Shown: piece after piece, positions 13,756 through 25,500 of the stretch
Layout: each line of letters opens with the position of its first letter
How positions within the stretch are numbered: the first letter of the stretch is position 1
Assembly: GCA_021014325.1 (NCBI GenBank)
Contig: CM037472.1
Span: forward strand, 39,766,234 to 39,830,233
Length of the DNA: 64,000 nucleotides
Direction: 5' to 3'
Origin: Plazaster borealis
Lineage: Eukaryota > Echinodermata > Asteroidea > Forcipulatida > Labidiasteridae
Position numbers and translations under genes: made by a program
The notes under the pieces: generated by a model
What the model saw: the letters and a program-made list of their open reading frames with translations, nothing else
The model's database searches: none
What the model was told of the DNA's origin: nothing

Positions 13756-14962
13756 CAGTGGCGTAACTAGACATTTTCATTTGGGGGGGCAAGTGGGGGC
13801 AAAGATTAAATTTGGGGGGGGCCAAAGAAGTGCAAGATTATCATTAAATATGTTAACTGATAGTTGATACACACCAGCTGATACACACCAATGCAGTTCT
13901 AAAACATAGTTTGCAGGTAACAAAAGATTGCAAAAACAACCAAATCTTAGAGAACTTGTCCTTTTTATAAAATAAAACTTTTCGACTGTATACAAGGATT
14001 AAATTACCAACAGTGATTACCAAGTATCAATTTAGAGTTGTAAACGGTATTCTCAAATTAGGCTCTGTGAGTACTAATTAAATTATTGTTTGTATGCTTT
14101 ATTTCAGTGTAAATACCCAAAACATAATAATTGTGACAAGTGTAAGCCATTAAAAAAAATCAAAATCAAAATACAGGATTGAAATTGTGGGTGTAATTAT
14201 AATAATCACATTTGTGTGCTTGTCAGGGCACTTGTGCTACATAGCGCTCCCAGTATTACTAACAGATACATCTTCTTGGAAATTCTCCTCGGCGGAATCC
14301 TCGGATGCAGAGTAGGCCTACATGCAATACTCTGATGGTACCACATCAGAATCAGAATCTTCTGTATTTTCCCGTCTCTGCCTCTTAGGTGTTGGAGCAC
14401 GAGGCAAAGACGGGCATTTTGATATGGAGAAGAAAATGGTCTAAGTTAGCTACCTTTTTCGCTGGCGATTTTGCTGTTTAAATCTCCCTGTTGTGCATCT
14501 GAGTACAATGTGTTTACGGATCTATTGGTCTGCGTTCAGGGCCCAATTTCATGGCTTTGCTTACCGTGGAATTCTGCAATTACGCCCAGCTGCGTCCCAT
14601 AGAAATACACACGTTACAATGCGCGTCAGCGCAGAATTATTTGGTAAGCAGTGCCATGAAATTGGGCCCAGACCACCACGTATTAAACTGAACTTTGTGA
14701 CTTCCTGCACTCTCTGTAACCGCAAAACCACAACATACATTTACCGCCAATACGATCGCGCGCACGTTTCCATGCATTTGTCGGCATGACTGCGTTATAG
14801 TCCACATACTGATATGAATAAAAGTTTTACTTTTTACGGCAGCATTTTATGCAGCCTTAAACGATTTATATATTATAAGAATACACTTTTCTGTGATTTC
14901 ATATGGGGGGGGCAAGGGTTCTGAGCGGGCGCAGGCCCCTGCCCCCTCTGGTGACGCCACTG
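13756..14962. mobile_element. hAT-like non-autonomous element with 8-bp target duplication
   Basis: A 1,207-bp element beginning CAGTGGCGTAAC and ending GTGACGCCACTG. It is flanked on both sides by the identical 8 bp GGGGCGCT (13748-13755 and 14963-14970). The CAGTGGCG ends and 8-bp duplication fit the hAT superfamily. Both ends carry G-rich runs. I see no transposase. Another miniature element is nested inside it at 14539-14669. Confidence 0.85.
14539..14669. mobile_element. MITE with GGGCCCAATTTCATGGC ends
   Basis: A 131-bp element with inverted ends GGGCCCAATTTCATGGC and GCCATGAAATTGGGCCC and inner GCTTACC/GGTAAGC symmetry. Related copies are at 20562-20811 and, more diverged, near 49519-49705; an end fragment lies near 3199. 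It carries no coding sequence. Confidence 0.85.
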
Positions 14963-15872
14963 GGGGCGCTGTACTCGTTTTTTCGAATTTTGACATTATC
15001 AGTCGTGCTAGTACGACCGATAATGTCAAAATTCGAAAAAACGAGTACAGCGCCCCAGTTACTGGGTCTAGTACTACTACTAGTACAGTGTAGTACTAGT
15101 ACCACAAAAATGCTAGATTAAAAAAACAAAAGGAAAACAAAAAGGTAAATCACACAAGCGAGCTTAAATTAATAAAATGTTAATAAAAAGTGGATGTTGA
15201 ATAAACAGATAGGCCCTAAAGCTTTTTTCCCAAACCATATAGTCATCCAATTAAAACTTTTGGCACTCAAAATTAATGACAATTCAATTCAAATTCAATT
15301 TATATTCGATTCCATATGTAAAATAAAGTTTAGAATTAGATTTAGATGGACCATGGAGGTAGGATCAAGAATGGACCGTTGATGGTGGACGAGTTAACGG
15401 TCGATGGATGGAGTCTGGACCGTTGACTTGACGAGGCGAGTCAGTCAAAGTTTATCTCTGTTCCTTTCACTCCCTATTTACGAAGCCCAATTTCATTTAG
15501 TCCATCTTACCTTACAAAGTTTTTAAATAGATTTTACACTTCCACAGTTCTCAAAAAAGAGAAAATGTATGTTTTCTTGCTGATATAAAGCGATAAAATC
15601 AGCACCAAATGAGAGCTTCACGCACACACGATACCTGCATACAGTAAACAATGCACACATTCACGAATATCACACGATCACTCGTTATTCTCGGTACCAG
15701 ACGTAATTTGAGTATCGATTCTACTGTAAAGACCATACAGTACAATAACATCCGGTTGTTCATATTCGATACCAAAAGGTACCCGACTAACACCCTATAC
15801 CAACCCCCAGCCCCGCCCCCAAATGATCCATGTCCTGTGTTTCAATTGATGAATAATAAATACTGAGTTGCT

Positions 15873-16246
15873 TTAAAGGCACTGGACACTATTGGTAATT
15901 ACTTAAAATAATTGTCAGCATAAAAAGTTACTTGGTAACGATCAATGGAGAGCTGTTGATAGTACAAAACATTGTGAGAAACGGCTCCCTCTGAAGTAAG
16001 TCGTTTTTGAGAAAACAGTAATTTCTCAGTAAAATATTTGAATTCATTTCGAGACCTCACAAATCAAGCATCTGAAAGCACACAACTTCGTGTGACAAGG
16101 GTGTTTTTTCTTCCATTATTATCTCGCAACTTCGATGACCAATTGAGTTCAAATTTTCATAGGTTTGTTATTTTGTGCATATGTTGAGATACACCAAGTG
16201 AGAAGACTGGTCTTTGACAATTACCAAAGGTGTCCAGTGTCTTTAA
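15873..16246. mobile_element. TTAA-flanked MITE, family 1 (copy A)
   Basis: A 374-bp element between two TTAA sites with ends TTAAAGGCACTGGACACTA and TGTCCAGTGTCTTTAA. The interior includes GAGAAACGGCTCCCTCTGAA. It is the same family as 47114-47499 and 61597-61968. The TTAA duplication suggests mobilisation by a piggyBac-type transposase. No coding sequence is present. Confidence 0.85.
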
Positions 16247-17539
16247 TATGAATAGATCAACATGCTAGAAAATAATCGGTCTTTGTTGTTGTTTCACAAG
16301 GGACCAGCATTTGCTTTTCCGTTTCAATACAACGCTTTCATATTTGTGAAAATAAAACTAAATGAAACAAAAAATGTTTAAATATTTATACTCAATTCCT
16401 TTCTTTTCAAATAACTCCACCTTCCCATTCACACTCACCAGTGAGACACTAAAAATATAAAAAATAAATAATAAACAACAAGGATAACTTGAAAGAGATG
16501 TTTCCCTTTAAATGAACTGCAACACTCATAATTAAATGTTATCATCTGCATAACTGTATTAAATACAGTATTTATTGACAAAACATAACAGTACACCATT
16601 ATTTACAAGAACAATTGATAGTAAATTTATATCAGCTGTCTATTTCAGTTGCTGCTATTTGACCCTGTAGAGACTACAGGTTTCTGTATAACATACAATG
16701 GCACTTTAGGGATGTATGTTAACATGGGAAACATGAGAATTGTCAAGAACATGTCCTTTTTGGTGTCATGGTAGTGGGTCAAATCTTACTGCCATTTGAG
16801 GCCTCTTTGATAGCTTAGGTACTAGCCACACACACACACACACACACACCCATGGCTTGCTGTGATAGCTTTGGTACTAGCCACACACCGATGGCTTGCT
16901 GTGGTCTGTACAGGGTGAGAGACAGCTAAACACTTTTGGTCATATTGAAATTACATACTGGTAACTGTTATCAAACGAGTTAAGTAGAATTTACAATTGC
17001 AAAGAAGTTTTATCACTAAGGTGAAATCAGTTTATAAGTCACGCTGGTCTTTTGTGCTTTGCTTTTTATAGTTCCTAAGCCATGCAGAAAATACAATCGC
17101 CCAGATAACTCTGCTCTATAGATAACGGACAGCCTTTGGTACAGCTGCTAAGACCTTTGGGAAGAACAACTGCCACCGTATAATCACACAGGAAGTTAAC
17201 TACACACATGCATGTATGACAGGGACATGGTTTTAACATTACTGCATTGAAATTTAAAAATTAAAAATTATTTTATTCCAAATTTGTGGCTGGTCTTCTT
17301 TAATTTTGGTTAATTGTTTATATTTAAATGTTTCATTTAACTGTTCATGCAGTTGTAACTTACAATAATCACTAATTGTACACAGGGTTGCTAGCATATC
17401 TTAATTCAAACCATGGAGGTACCGCCATGTTCAAACATGATAAATTTGTTGAAGCAGTTTTCAACACAACCCAAAAAGCATATTTATTAAGAGTTGTGTT
17501 GGCACAATATTTGAACAATTTTATGTATGGAAATTTGCA

Positions 17540-17900
17540 TTAAAACTCTCTTACTGTCTGACCATTCAATATCAACCACCGTGGTTTTGAATGATAGATA
17601 AACTATGCCCGCCTGCAATATGATGCGGGAAATGCATACACAGTACACAGTCAACCCTCCTACTGTCAGACCATTCAATATCATCCACTATGGTTTTGAA
17701 TGATAGATAAACTATGCCAGCCTGCAATTTGATGTGGTGAATGCATCTACACAGTACACAGTCAACCCTCCTACTGTCTGACCATTCAATATCATCCACT
17801 ATGGTTTTGAATGATAGATGCACTATACCAGCCTGCAATTTGATATCCTGTGGTGAATACATGTACACAGTACACACTTGTACACATTTTCACAGTTGTG
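17540..17900. repeat. Three copies of the ~110-bp dispersed repeat, orientation 2
   Basis: Three tandem copies spaced 109-111 bp share CCATTCAATATCATCCAC and GATGTGGTGAATGCATC. This is the reverse orientation of the pair at 11940-12215. The flank CACAGTTGTGCTACCATACA is also shared with it in inverted orientation. Confidence 0.8.
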
Positions 17901-18123
17901 CTACCATACACAACCTGTGCAATTAAATTGTTTCAACTCGCTGTTTCAACTCGGTTGATAAACTCGCTGGAAAATATAAGAGTAGGGGTGTTTTTAAAAC
18001 ACAAGGCTGAAGTGGATAGAGTGTTTACATCATGTGTCTCGTTAAATAAACAATAATTGCCGTTTTTAATCTTTTAAGATTATTTACTCTTGGAGTTTAA
18101 TTTCTTTGAAATCAAACCCTTCT

Positions 18124-18498
18124 TTAAAGGAACATTACAGAATTGGTTTTTGCTAACAAAACAGTTGCTGGCAGTGTAAGCACGTTATATAATCCACCAA
18201 ATACATAAACTGACAAACCTGTAGAAGTTTGAGATCGATCGGCCATCTGGGTCACAGGAAAATGGTGAAAAACCGATTACACATTTGCATGTGTTATACA
18301 ATGCATGAATAAAACGCTCATGAGCGATAAACTACAATCAAAAATTAGTTTTATTTATTTCTCATCAAATATGGCATTTCAGACAGAAATATTTCTAGGG
18401 ATGTTTTCTACTATCATCATCATTAGACCGTGTAAGTTTTATGTAAATCTGTGATTATAAAGAAAATTTTAATTACCCGTTCTGTAATGTTCCTTTAA
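18124..18498. mobile_element. TTAA-flanked MITE, family 3
   Basis: A 375-bp element with ends TTAAAGGAACATTACAGAA and TTCTGTAATGTTCCTTTAA, giving a TTAA duplication with inverted repeats. The interior is unlike families 1 and 2. No coding sequence is present. Confidence 0.85.
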
Positions 18499-19024
18499 TA
18501 ATACTGTAAAGAATAAAACTGATGAGAACATGTTGTTTGTATATGAGGTACATTAATTTTGTGCCCACTAGCCGCAGACATAACAAAAGGAGCTTTTACT
18601 TTCTAGGAATTCTAAATTGACCAATTTGGATACATATCACAACTTTGAACAGTTGTGTTCGTGTTAATTACTTTTTGACATAACACCCTTTGTTGATACT
18701 TACTATTTATTTGGTCAAGTCACAAAAAGGCATAGTTTGTATGTGGTTTGGCCAACCACCTGTAGATGATGAAATGCATGATGAATTTATGCTGCAATAT
18801 GCCCTTCAAATATGCACACTCAGTATGTATATAAATGGTTTCAAGTACAGTTACATAATCCTCCACAATAAAATATGAACATGAACTTTGGTTTTCAAAT
18901 ACAATAGTTGATCCATCTCTTTTATGAAAGTCAATTTCCAAAACCCGGGAGATCCAATCAGAACTGTAAATCCTGTAGATTTCTCCCTTTCTCTACTGTT
19001 TGTTCGGGGAAGGCTAAGTAAGGG

Positions 19025-19405
19025 AGTGGTTCTTGCAGTAGTTCCTGCTGTGGTTCCTGCAGTGATTTCTGCTGTGGTTCCTGCAGTGATTTCTGCTGTG
19101 GTTCCTGCAGTAGTTCCTGCAGTGGTTCCTGCTGTGGTTCCTGCAGTGGTTTCTGCAGTGGTTCCTGCAGTGGTTCCTGCAGTGGTTCCTGCAGTGGTTC
19201 CTGCTGTGGTTCCTGCAGTGGTTCCTGCAATGGTTCCTGCAGTGGTTCTTGCAGTGGTTCTTGCAGTGGTACCTGCAATGGTTTCTGCAATTAAACCTTC
19301 TCATGCAAAGGTTCTTGCAAAGGTTCCTGCAGTGGCTCCTGCAGTGATATATGCAGTGGTTCCTGTGCAATTGAACCTTCTCCTGCAGTAGTTCCTGCAG
19401 TGGTT
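19025..19405. repeat. 12-bp minisatellite (CCTGCAGTGGTT)n
   Basis: Roughly thirty copies of a 12-bp unit, with variants CCTGCTGTGGTT and TCTGCAATGGTT. Because 12 is a multiple of 3 it stays open in several frames on both strands (Val-Val-Pro-Ala on plus, Gln-Glu-Pro-Leu on minus). It lies just past the SLC30A9 stop codon, possibly in its 3' untranslated region. Confidence 0.9.
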
Positions 19406-19512
19406 CCCCCAACAATGTAACCCATTCACTATCACTGATGCCCCTCACCCCTTTAAGAATGTATTGCACATCAATAAAGTATTACAGCAGATTCTACATC
19501 CAATGGCACACC

Positions 19513-22500
19513 TCATAAGATCTCCAAGTCAACATGTCGCACCTCTGGGTTCAATTTCTATAATAGAAACAAAGTTTAAATGATGTTATTTGGCACTTGG
19601 TCTTATTCATGAGTTTACAATTTGAAGTCTTATTCCCCGAATACAATAAGTTGTGTATGCATGTAATCATGTTGGTGCTAGTCTTTGCATGCAACCAATG
19701 CAATACAAAAGGTTTAAGTGTTGTTTGAAGCTTTGCATGGTGTGGAAAATAAGAAGTAACTCTAACTAGTATTACTTGTGGGTACAACCATGTGCAAATC
19801 TCTTTTGGGAGGAGTGTTGGCTCTGAAAAGAGCCGGTGTGGTCTCAACATTTCAAACAGTATACTCTGTTCGTCTTCAGGTAACCAGTGCTTAATATTGA
19901 CTTCAGGGGCAACCTTGCTATAAAAATATCAAATATTCAGGGACTAAAAAAGCTGTCTCCAGATGTTTACAATAACAAGACTCAGTAATATTCATCAGTG
20001 TATGCAGTGGAAATGAAAGGAAGACAATTACCTTGATTTCCTTTTCAATCCTGTCTACCTCAGCTCCAAGTGAATCAATAATCTTCTCTCCATGTTTCAA
20101 CATAAACCCCTCAATCTCTTCCATCGTTGTGTAAGTCTTCAACTCCTATCAAGTCAAAATAATAATAAAATGATGGCATTACATCCAAAAGAGGATTTTC
20201 ATGGATAATAAAAGACTTCAAAGTTTACAAGGTGGAAAACCTTTCTTCAGGACTGCAAGAGATGCCAAATGCTGGTAGAAACCCCTGCAGACTGGTAAAA
20301 CTCTCACGCATATTGGAACATTTTTGGGACCACTTTGGTGCCAAGTACATTACGTTAACGCCTGAAGGAAACAAACTTGCGCTGTTTAACGGGTCCCAAT
20401 GTTCGAATACGGGCGAGATTTGCACAGTCTAGTGGTGAAATTGGCTAGTTTATTTCTTCCCATAGCTACATGCAAACCTCTGCATTGCTTCATATTCAGG
20501 TACAATACTACTTTAAAACATAGACCAGGGAAAAACCAAGTGTCTAGTGGAGTAAAGACCAGGGCCCAATTTCATGGCTTTGCTTACCGTAAGCAAAGAA
20601 TCGGTGCTTACGGAAGCAGGGAATTCTGCGCTTACGTCAAGTGTAATTCACGGGTTAGCAGGGAATTTTCACTTGTGCGCAGGCATACTCCATGTTACTA
20701 GGCAATCTTTGCTTACACAGCAAGCACAGAAATTCGTCGCTTGCCCAGTAAGCAAAGAATGGTGATCGCAAATGCAGAATTCAGCGGTAAGCAGAGCCAT
20801 GATATTGAGCCTTGAATGGTCTGGCTAGATAGCCACAATCAAAGTTAAGAGTAAACCCTGGTTTCCTTCCTAGTGGAGTAGAGACCTGAATGGTCTCGCT
20901 AGATAGTCACAGTCAAAGTTAATAGTAAACCCTGGTTTCCTTCCTAGTGGAGTAGAGACCTGAATAGTCTCTCTAGATAGTCACAGTCAAAGTTAAGAGT
21001 AAACCCTGGTTTCCTTCCTAGTGGAGTAGAGACCTGAATGGTCTGGCTAGATAGTCACAGTCAAAGTTAAGAGTAAACCCTGGTTTCCTTCCTAGTGGAG
21101 TAGAGACCTGAATGGTCTCGCTAGATAGTCACAGTCAAAGTTAAGAGTAAACCCTGGTTTCCTTCCTAGTGGAGTAGAGACCTGAATGGTCTCGCTAGAT
21201 AGTCACAGTCAAAGTTAAGAGTAAACCCTGGTTTCCTTCCTAGTGGAGTAGAGACCTGAATGGTCTCGCTAGATAGTCACAATCAAAGTTAAGAGTAAAC
21301 CCTGGTTTCCTTCCTAGTGGAGTAGAGACCTGAATGGTCTCGCTAGATAGTCACAGTCAAAGTTAAGAGTAAACCCTGGTTTCCTTCCTAGTGGAGTAGA
21401 GACCTGAATGGTCTCGCTAGATAGTCACAGTCAAAGTTAAGAGTAAACCCTGGTTTCCTTCCTAGTGGAGTAGAGACCTGAATGGTCTCGCTAGATAGTC
21501 ACAGTCAAAGTTAAGAGTAAACCCTGGTTTCCTTCCTAGTGGAGTAGAGACCTGAATGGTCTGGCTAGATAGTCACAGTCAAAGTTAAGAGTAAACCCTG
21601 GTTTCCTTCCTAGTGGAGTAGAGACCTGAATGGTCTCGCTAGATAGTCACAGTCAAAGTTAAGAGTAAACTCTGGTTTCCTTCCTAGTGGAGTAGTGACC
21701 TGAATGGTCTCGCTAGATAGTCACAGTCAAAGTTAAGAGTAAACCCTGGTTTCCTTCCTAGTGGAGTAGAGACCTGAATGGTCTCGCTAGATAGTCACAG
21801 TCAAAGTTAATAGTAAACCCTGGTTTCCTTCCTAGTGGAGTAGAGACCTGAATGGTCTCGCTAGATAGTCACAGTCAAAGTTAATAGTAAACCCTGGTTT
21901 CCTTCCTAGTGGAGTAGAGACCTGAATGGTCTCGCTAGATAGTCACAGTCAAAGTTAAGAGTAAACCCTGGTTTCCTTCCTAGTGGAGTAGAGACCTGAA
22001 TGGTCTGGCTAGATAGTCACAGTCAAAGTTAATAGTAAACCCTGGTTTCCTTCCTAGTGGAGTAGAGACCTGAATGGTCTCGCTAGATAGTCACAGTCAA
22101 AGTTAATGGTAAACCCTGGTTTCCTTTCTAGTGGAGTAGAGACCTGAATGGTCTCGCTAGATAGTCACAGTCAAAGTTAAGAGTAAACCCTGGTTTCCTT
22201 CCTAGTGGAGTAGAGACCTGAATGGTCTCGCTAGATAGTCACAGTCAAAGTTAATAGTAAACCCTGGTTTCCTTCCTAGTGGAGTAGAGACCTGAATGGT
22301 CTCGCTAGATAGTCACAGTCAAAGTTAAGAGTAAACCCTGGTTTCCTTCCTAGTGGAGAAGAGACCTGAATGGTCTGGCTAGATAGTCACAGTCAAAGTT
22401 AAGAGTAAACCCTGGTTTCCTTCCTAGTGGAGTAGAGACCTGAATGGTCTCGCTAGATAGTCACAGTCAAAGTTAATAGTAAACCCTGGTTTCCTTCCTA

Positions 22501-25500
22501 GTGGAGTAGAGACCTGAATGGTCTCTCTAGATAGTCACAGTCAAAGTTAATAGTAAACCCTGGTTTCCTTCCTAGTGGAGAAGAGACCTGAATGGTCTCG
22601 CTAGATAGTCACAGTCAAAGTTAATGGTAAACCCCGGTTTCCTTCCTAGTGGAGTAGAGACCTGAATGGTCTGGCTAGATAGTCACAGTCAAAGTTAATA
22701 GTAAACCCTGGTTTCCTTCCTAGTGGAGTAGAGACCTGAATGGTCTCGCTAGATAGTCACAGTCAAAGTTAATGGTAAACCCTGGTTTCCTTCCTAGTGG
22801 AGTAGAGACCTGAATGGTCTCGCTAGATAGTCACAGTCAAAGTTAATGGTAAACCCTGGTTTCCTTCCTAGTGGAGAAGAGACCTGAATGGTCTCGCTAG
22901 ATAGTCACAGTCAAAGTTAATAGTAAACCCTGGTTTCCTTCCTAGTGGAGTAGAGACCTGAATGGTCTGGGTAGATAGTCACAGTCAAAGTTAAGAGTAA
23001 ACCCTGGTTTCCTTCCTAGTGGAGTAGAGACCTGAATGGTCTCGCTAGATAGTCACAGTCAAAGTTAATAGTAAACCCTGGTTTCCTTCCTAGTGGAGTA
23101 GAGACCTGAATGGTCTCGCTAGATAGTCACAGTCAAAGTTAAGAGTAAACCCTGGTTTCCTTCCTAGTGGAGTAGAGACCTGAATGGTCTGGCTAGATAG
23201 TCACAGTCAAAGTTAATAGTAAACCCTGGTTTCCTTCCTAGTGGAGTAGAGACCTGAATGGTCTCTCTAGATAGTCACAGTCAAAGTTAAGAGTAAACCC
23301 TGGTTTCCTTCCTAGTGGAGTAGAGACCTGAATGGTCTGGCTAGATAGTCACAGTCAAAGTTAATGGTAAACCCTGGTTTCCTTCCTAGTGGAGTAGAGA
23401 CCTGAATGGTCTCGCTAGATAGTCACAGTCAAAGTTAATAGTAAACCCTAGTTTCCTTCCTAGTGGAGTAGAGACCTGAATGGTCTCGCTAGATAGTCAC
23501 AGTCAAAGTTAATAGTAAACCCTGGTTTCCTTCCTAGTGGAGTAGAGACCTGAATGGTCTCTCTAGATAGTCACAGCCAAAGTTAATAGTAAACCCTGGT
23601 TTCCTTCCTAGTGGAGAAGAGACCTGAATGGTCTCGCTAGATAGTCACAGTCAAAGTTAATGGTAAACCCCGGTTTCCTTCCTAGTGGAGTAGAGACCTG
23701 AATGGTCTGGCTAGATAGTCACAGTCAAAGTTAATAGTAAACCCTGGTTTCCTTCCTAGTGGAGTAGAGACCTGAATGGTCTCGCTAGATAGTCACAGTC
23801 AAAGTTAATGGTAAACCCTGGTTTCCTTCCTAGTGGAGTAGAGACCTGAATGGTCTCGCTAGATAGTCACAGTCAAAGTTAATGGTAAACCCTGGTTTCC
23901 TTCCTAGTGGAGAAGAGACCTGAATGGTCTGGCTAGATAGTCACAGTCAAAGTTAATCGTAAACCCTGGTTTCCTTCCTAGTGGAGTAGAGACCTGAATG
24001 GTCTCGCTAGATAGTCACAGTCAAAGTTAATGGTAAACCCTGGTTTCCTTCCTAGTGGAGTAGAGACCTGAATGGTCTCGCTAGATAGTCACAGTCAAAG
24101 TTAAGAGTAAACCCTGGTTTCCTTCCTAGTGGAGAAGAGACCTGAATGGTCTCGCTAGATAGTCACAGTCAAAGTTAATAGTAAACCCTAGTTTCCTTCC
24201 TAGTGGAGTAGAGACCTGAATGGTCTCGCTAGATAGTCACAATCAAAGTTAATAGTAAACCCTGGTTTCCTTCCTAGTGGAGAAGAGACCTGAATGGTCT
24301 CGCTAGATAGTCACAGTCAAAGTTAATAGTAAACCCTGGTTTCCTTCCTAGTGGAGTAGAGACCTGAATGGTCTCGCTAGATAGTCACAGTCAAAGTTAA
24401 TGGTAAACCCTGGTTTCCTTCCTAGTGGAGTAGAGACCTGAATGGTCTCGCTAGATAGTCACAATCAAAGTTAAGAGTAAACCCTGGTTTCCTTCCTAGT
24501 GGAGAAGAGACCTGAATGGTCTCGCTAGATAGTCACAGTCAAAGTTAATGGTAAACCCTGGTTTCCTTCCTAGTGGAGTAGAGACCTGAATGGTCTCGCT
24601 AGATAGTCACAGTCAAAGTTAATAGTAAACCCTGGTTTCCTTCCTAGTGGAGTAGAGACCTGAATGGTCTCGCTAGATAGTCACAGTCAAAGTTAATAGT
24701 AAACCCTGGTTTCCTTCCTAGTGGAGTAGAGACCTGAATGGTCTCGCTAGATAGTCACAGTCAAAGTTAATAGTAAACCCTGGTTTCCTTCCTAGTGGAG
24801 TAGAGACCTGAATGGTCTCGCTAGATAGTCACAGTCAAAGTTAATAGTAAACCCTGGTTTCCTTCCTAGTGGAGTAGAGACCTGAATGGTCTCGCTAGAT
24901 AGTCACAGTCAAAGTTAATAGTAAACCCTGGTTTCCTTTCATTCCTGGATGAAATGATATTCTAGAAGTTTTTTTTATCAAACCTGTAGTAAACTCTCCA
25001 GGTCTTGGCCATCAAGGTAGGATCTTGTCACCTCTCTTCCATCAAAGTCAACCTCTGCCTTGAATCTGATGGTATCCACACCCATGTCTGTAGCCTTTAC
25101 ATCATAAACACCCCTATTATGACACAAACCAATCTCTATCAATTCTTCAGTCAAAACTAAAATTAACAGGTTGAATTTCAAAATTTTCAGATATTCCCAT
25201 AGAAATGGAACACAGAGAATGCTGTGTGCAGTTATCAGTGCATATCTGCTATGAGGCAGTGCATACATGCTGCCATTTTAGCTGTTTGCCAAATGTCAGC
25301 CTTCCCTTTGGTTGATCTGGTTATTTCTGCCATGCAGGCTAGTCACGTGGTATTGATACTCTTTGTTTATAGCTGAATAGAGTTTTATTTTCATGAACAT
25401 TTCTCATTCCTGTCAGTTTTGTACATGCAGTTCTCAACCAAGTGTTTCATGGATTCTGGATAATGTAATAAATTCAGAAGCACTTTTACCTACATCAGCT

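Larger units (their letters stand above)
13734..15070. mobile_element. Hairpin-type MITE, split by a nested insertion
   Basis: The outer ends TAGACCCAGTAACTGGGGCG and its complement face each other. The right part (14963-15070) is a near-perfect hairpin with arms containing GTACTCGTTTTTTCGAA. The left arm is interrupted after GGGGCGCT by the element at 13756-14962. A diverged, uninterrupted relative lies at 36668-36795. Confidence 0.8.
13028..19512. other. Intergenic region rich in transposons
   Basis: This lies between the 5' end of the carboxypeptidase gene and the 3' end of SLC30A9, both on the minus strand. Apart from the elements listed separately I see nothing with gene-like features. 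A 116-codon open frame at 13259-13609 (plus) resembles no family I recognise and lies just upstream of the carboxypeptidase start. A (CA)n run lies near 16829-16848. The SLC30A9 3' untranslated region should occupy part of the right side. Confidence 0.6.

Noticed and set aside
18924..19469. Repetitive proteins rich in Val-Pro-Ala or Gln-Glu-Pro-Leu on both strands
   Set aside because: These are frames through a 12-bp minisatellite, which stays open in several frames because 12 is a multiple of three.
19551..19913. Terminal exon of SLC30A9 with a 120-residue tail
   Set aside because: The exon at 19557-19513 encodes the conserved PEVRHVDLEIL end in the right phase with a good acceptor, so the longer frame is intronic repeat sequence.
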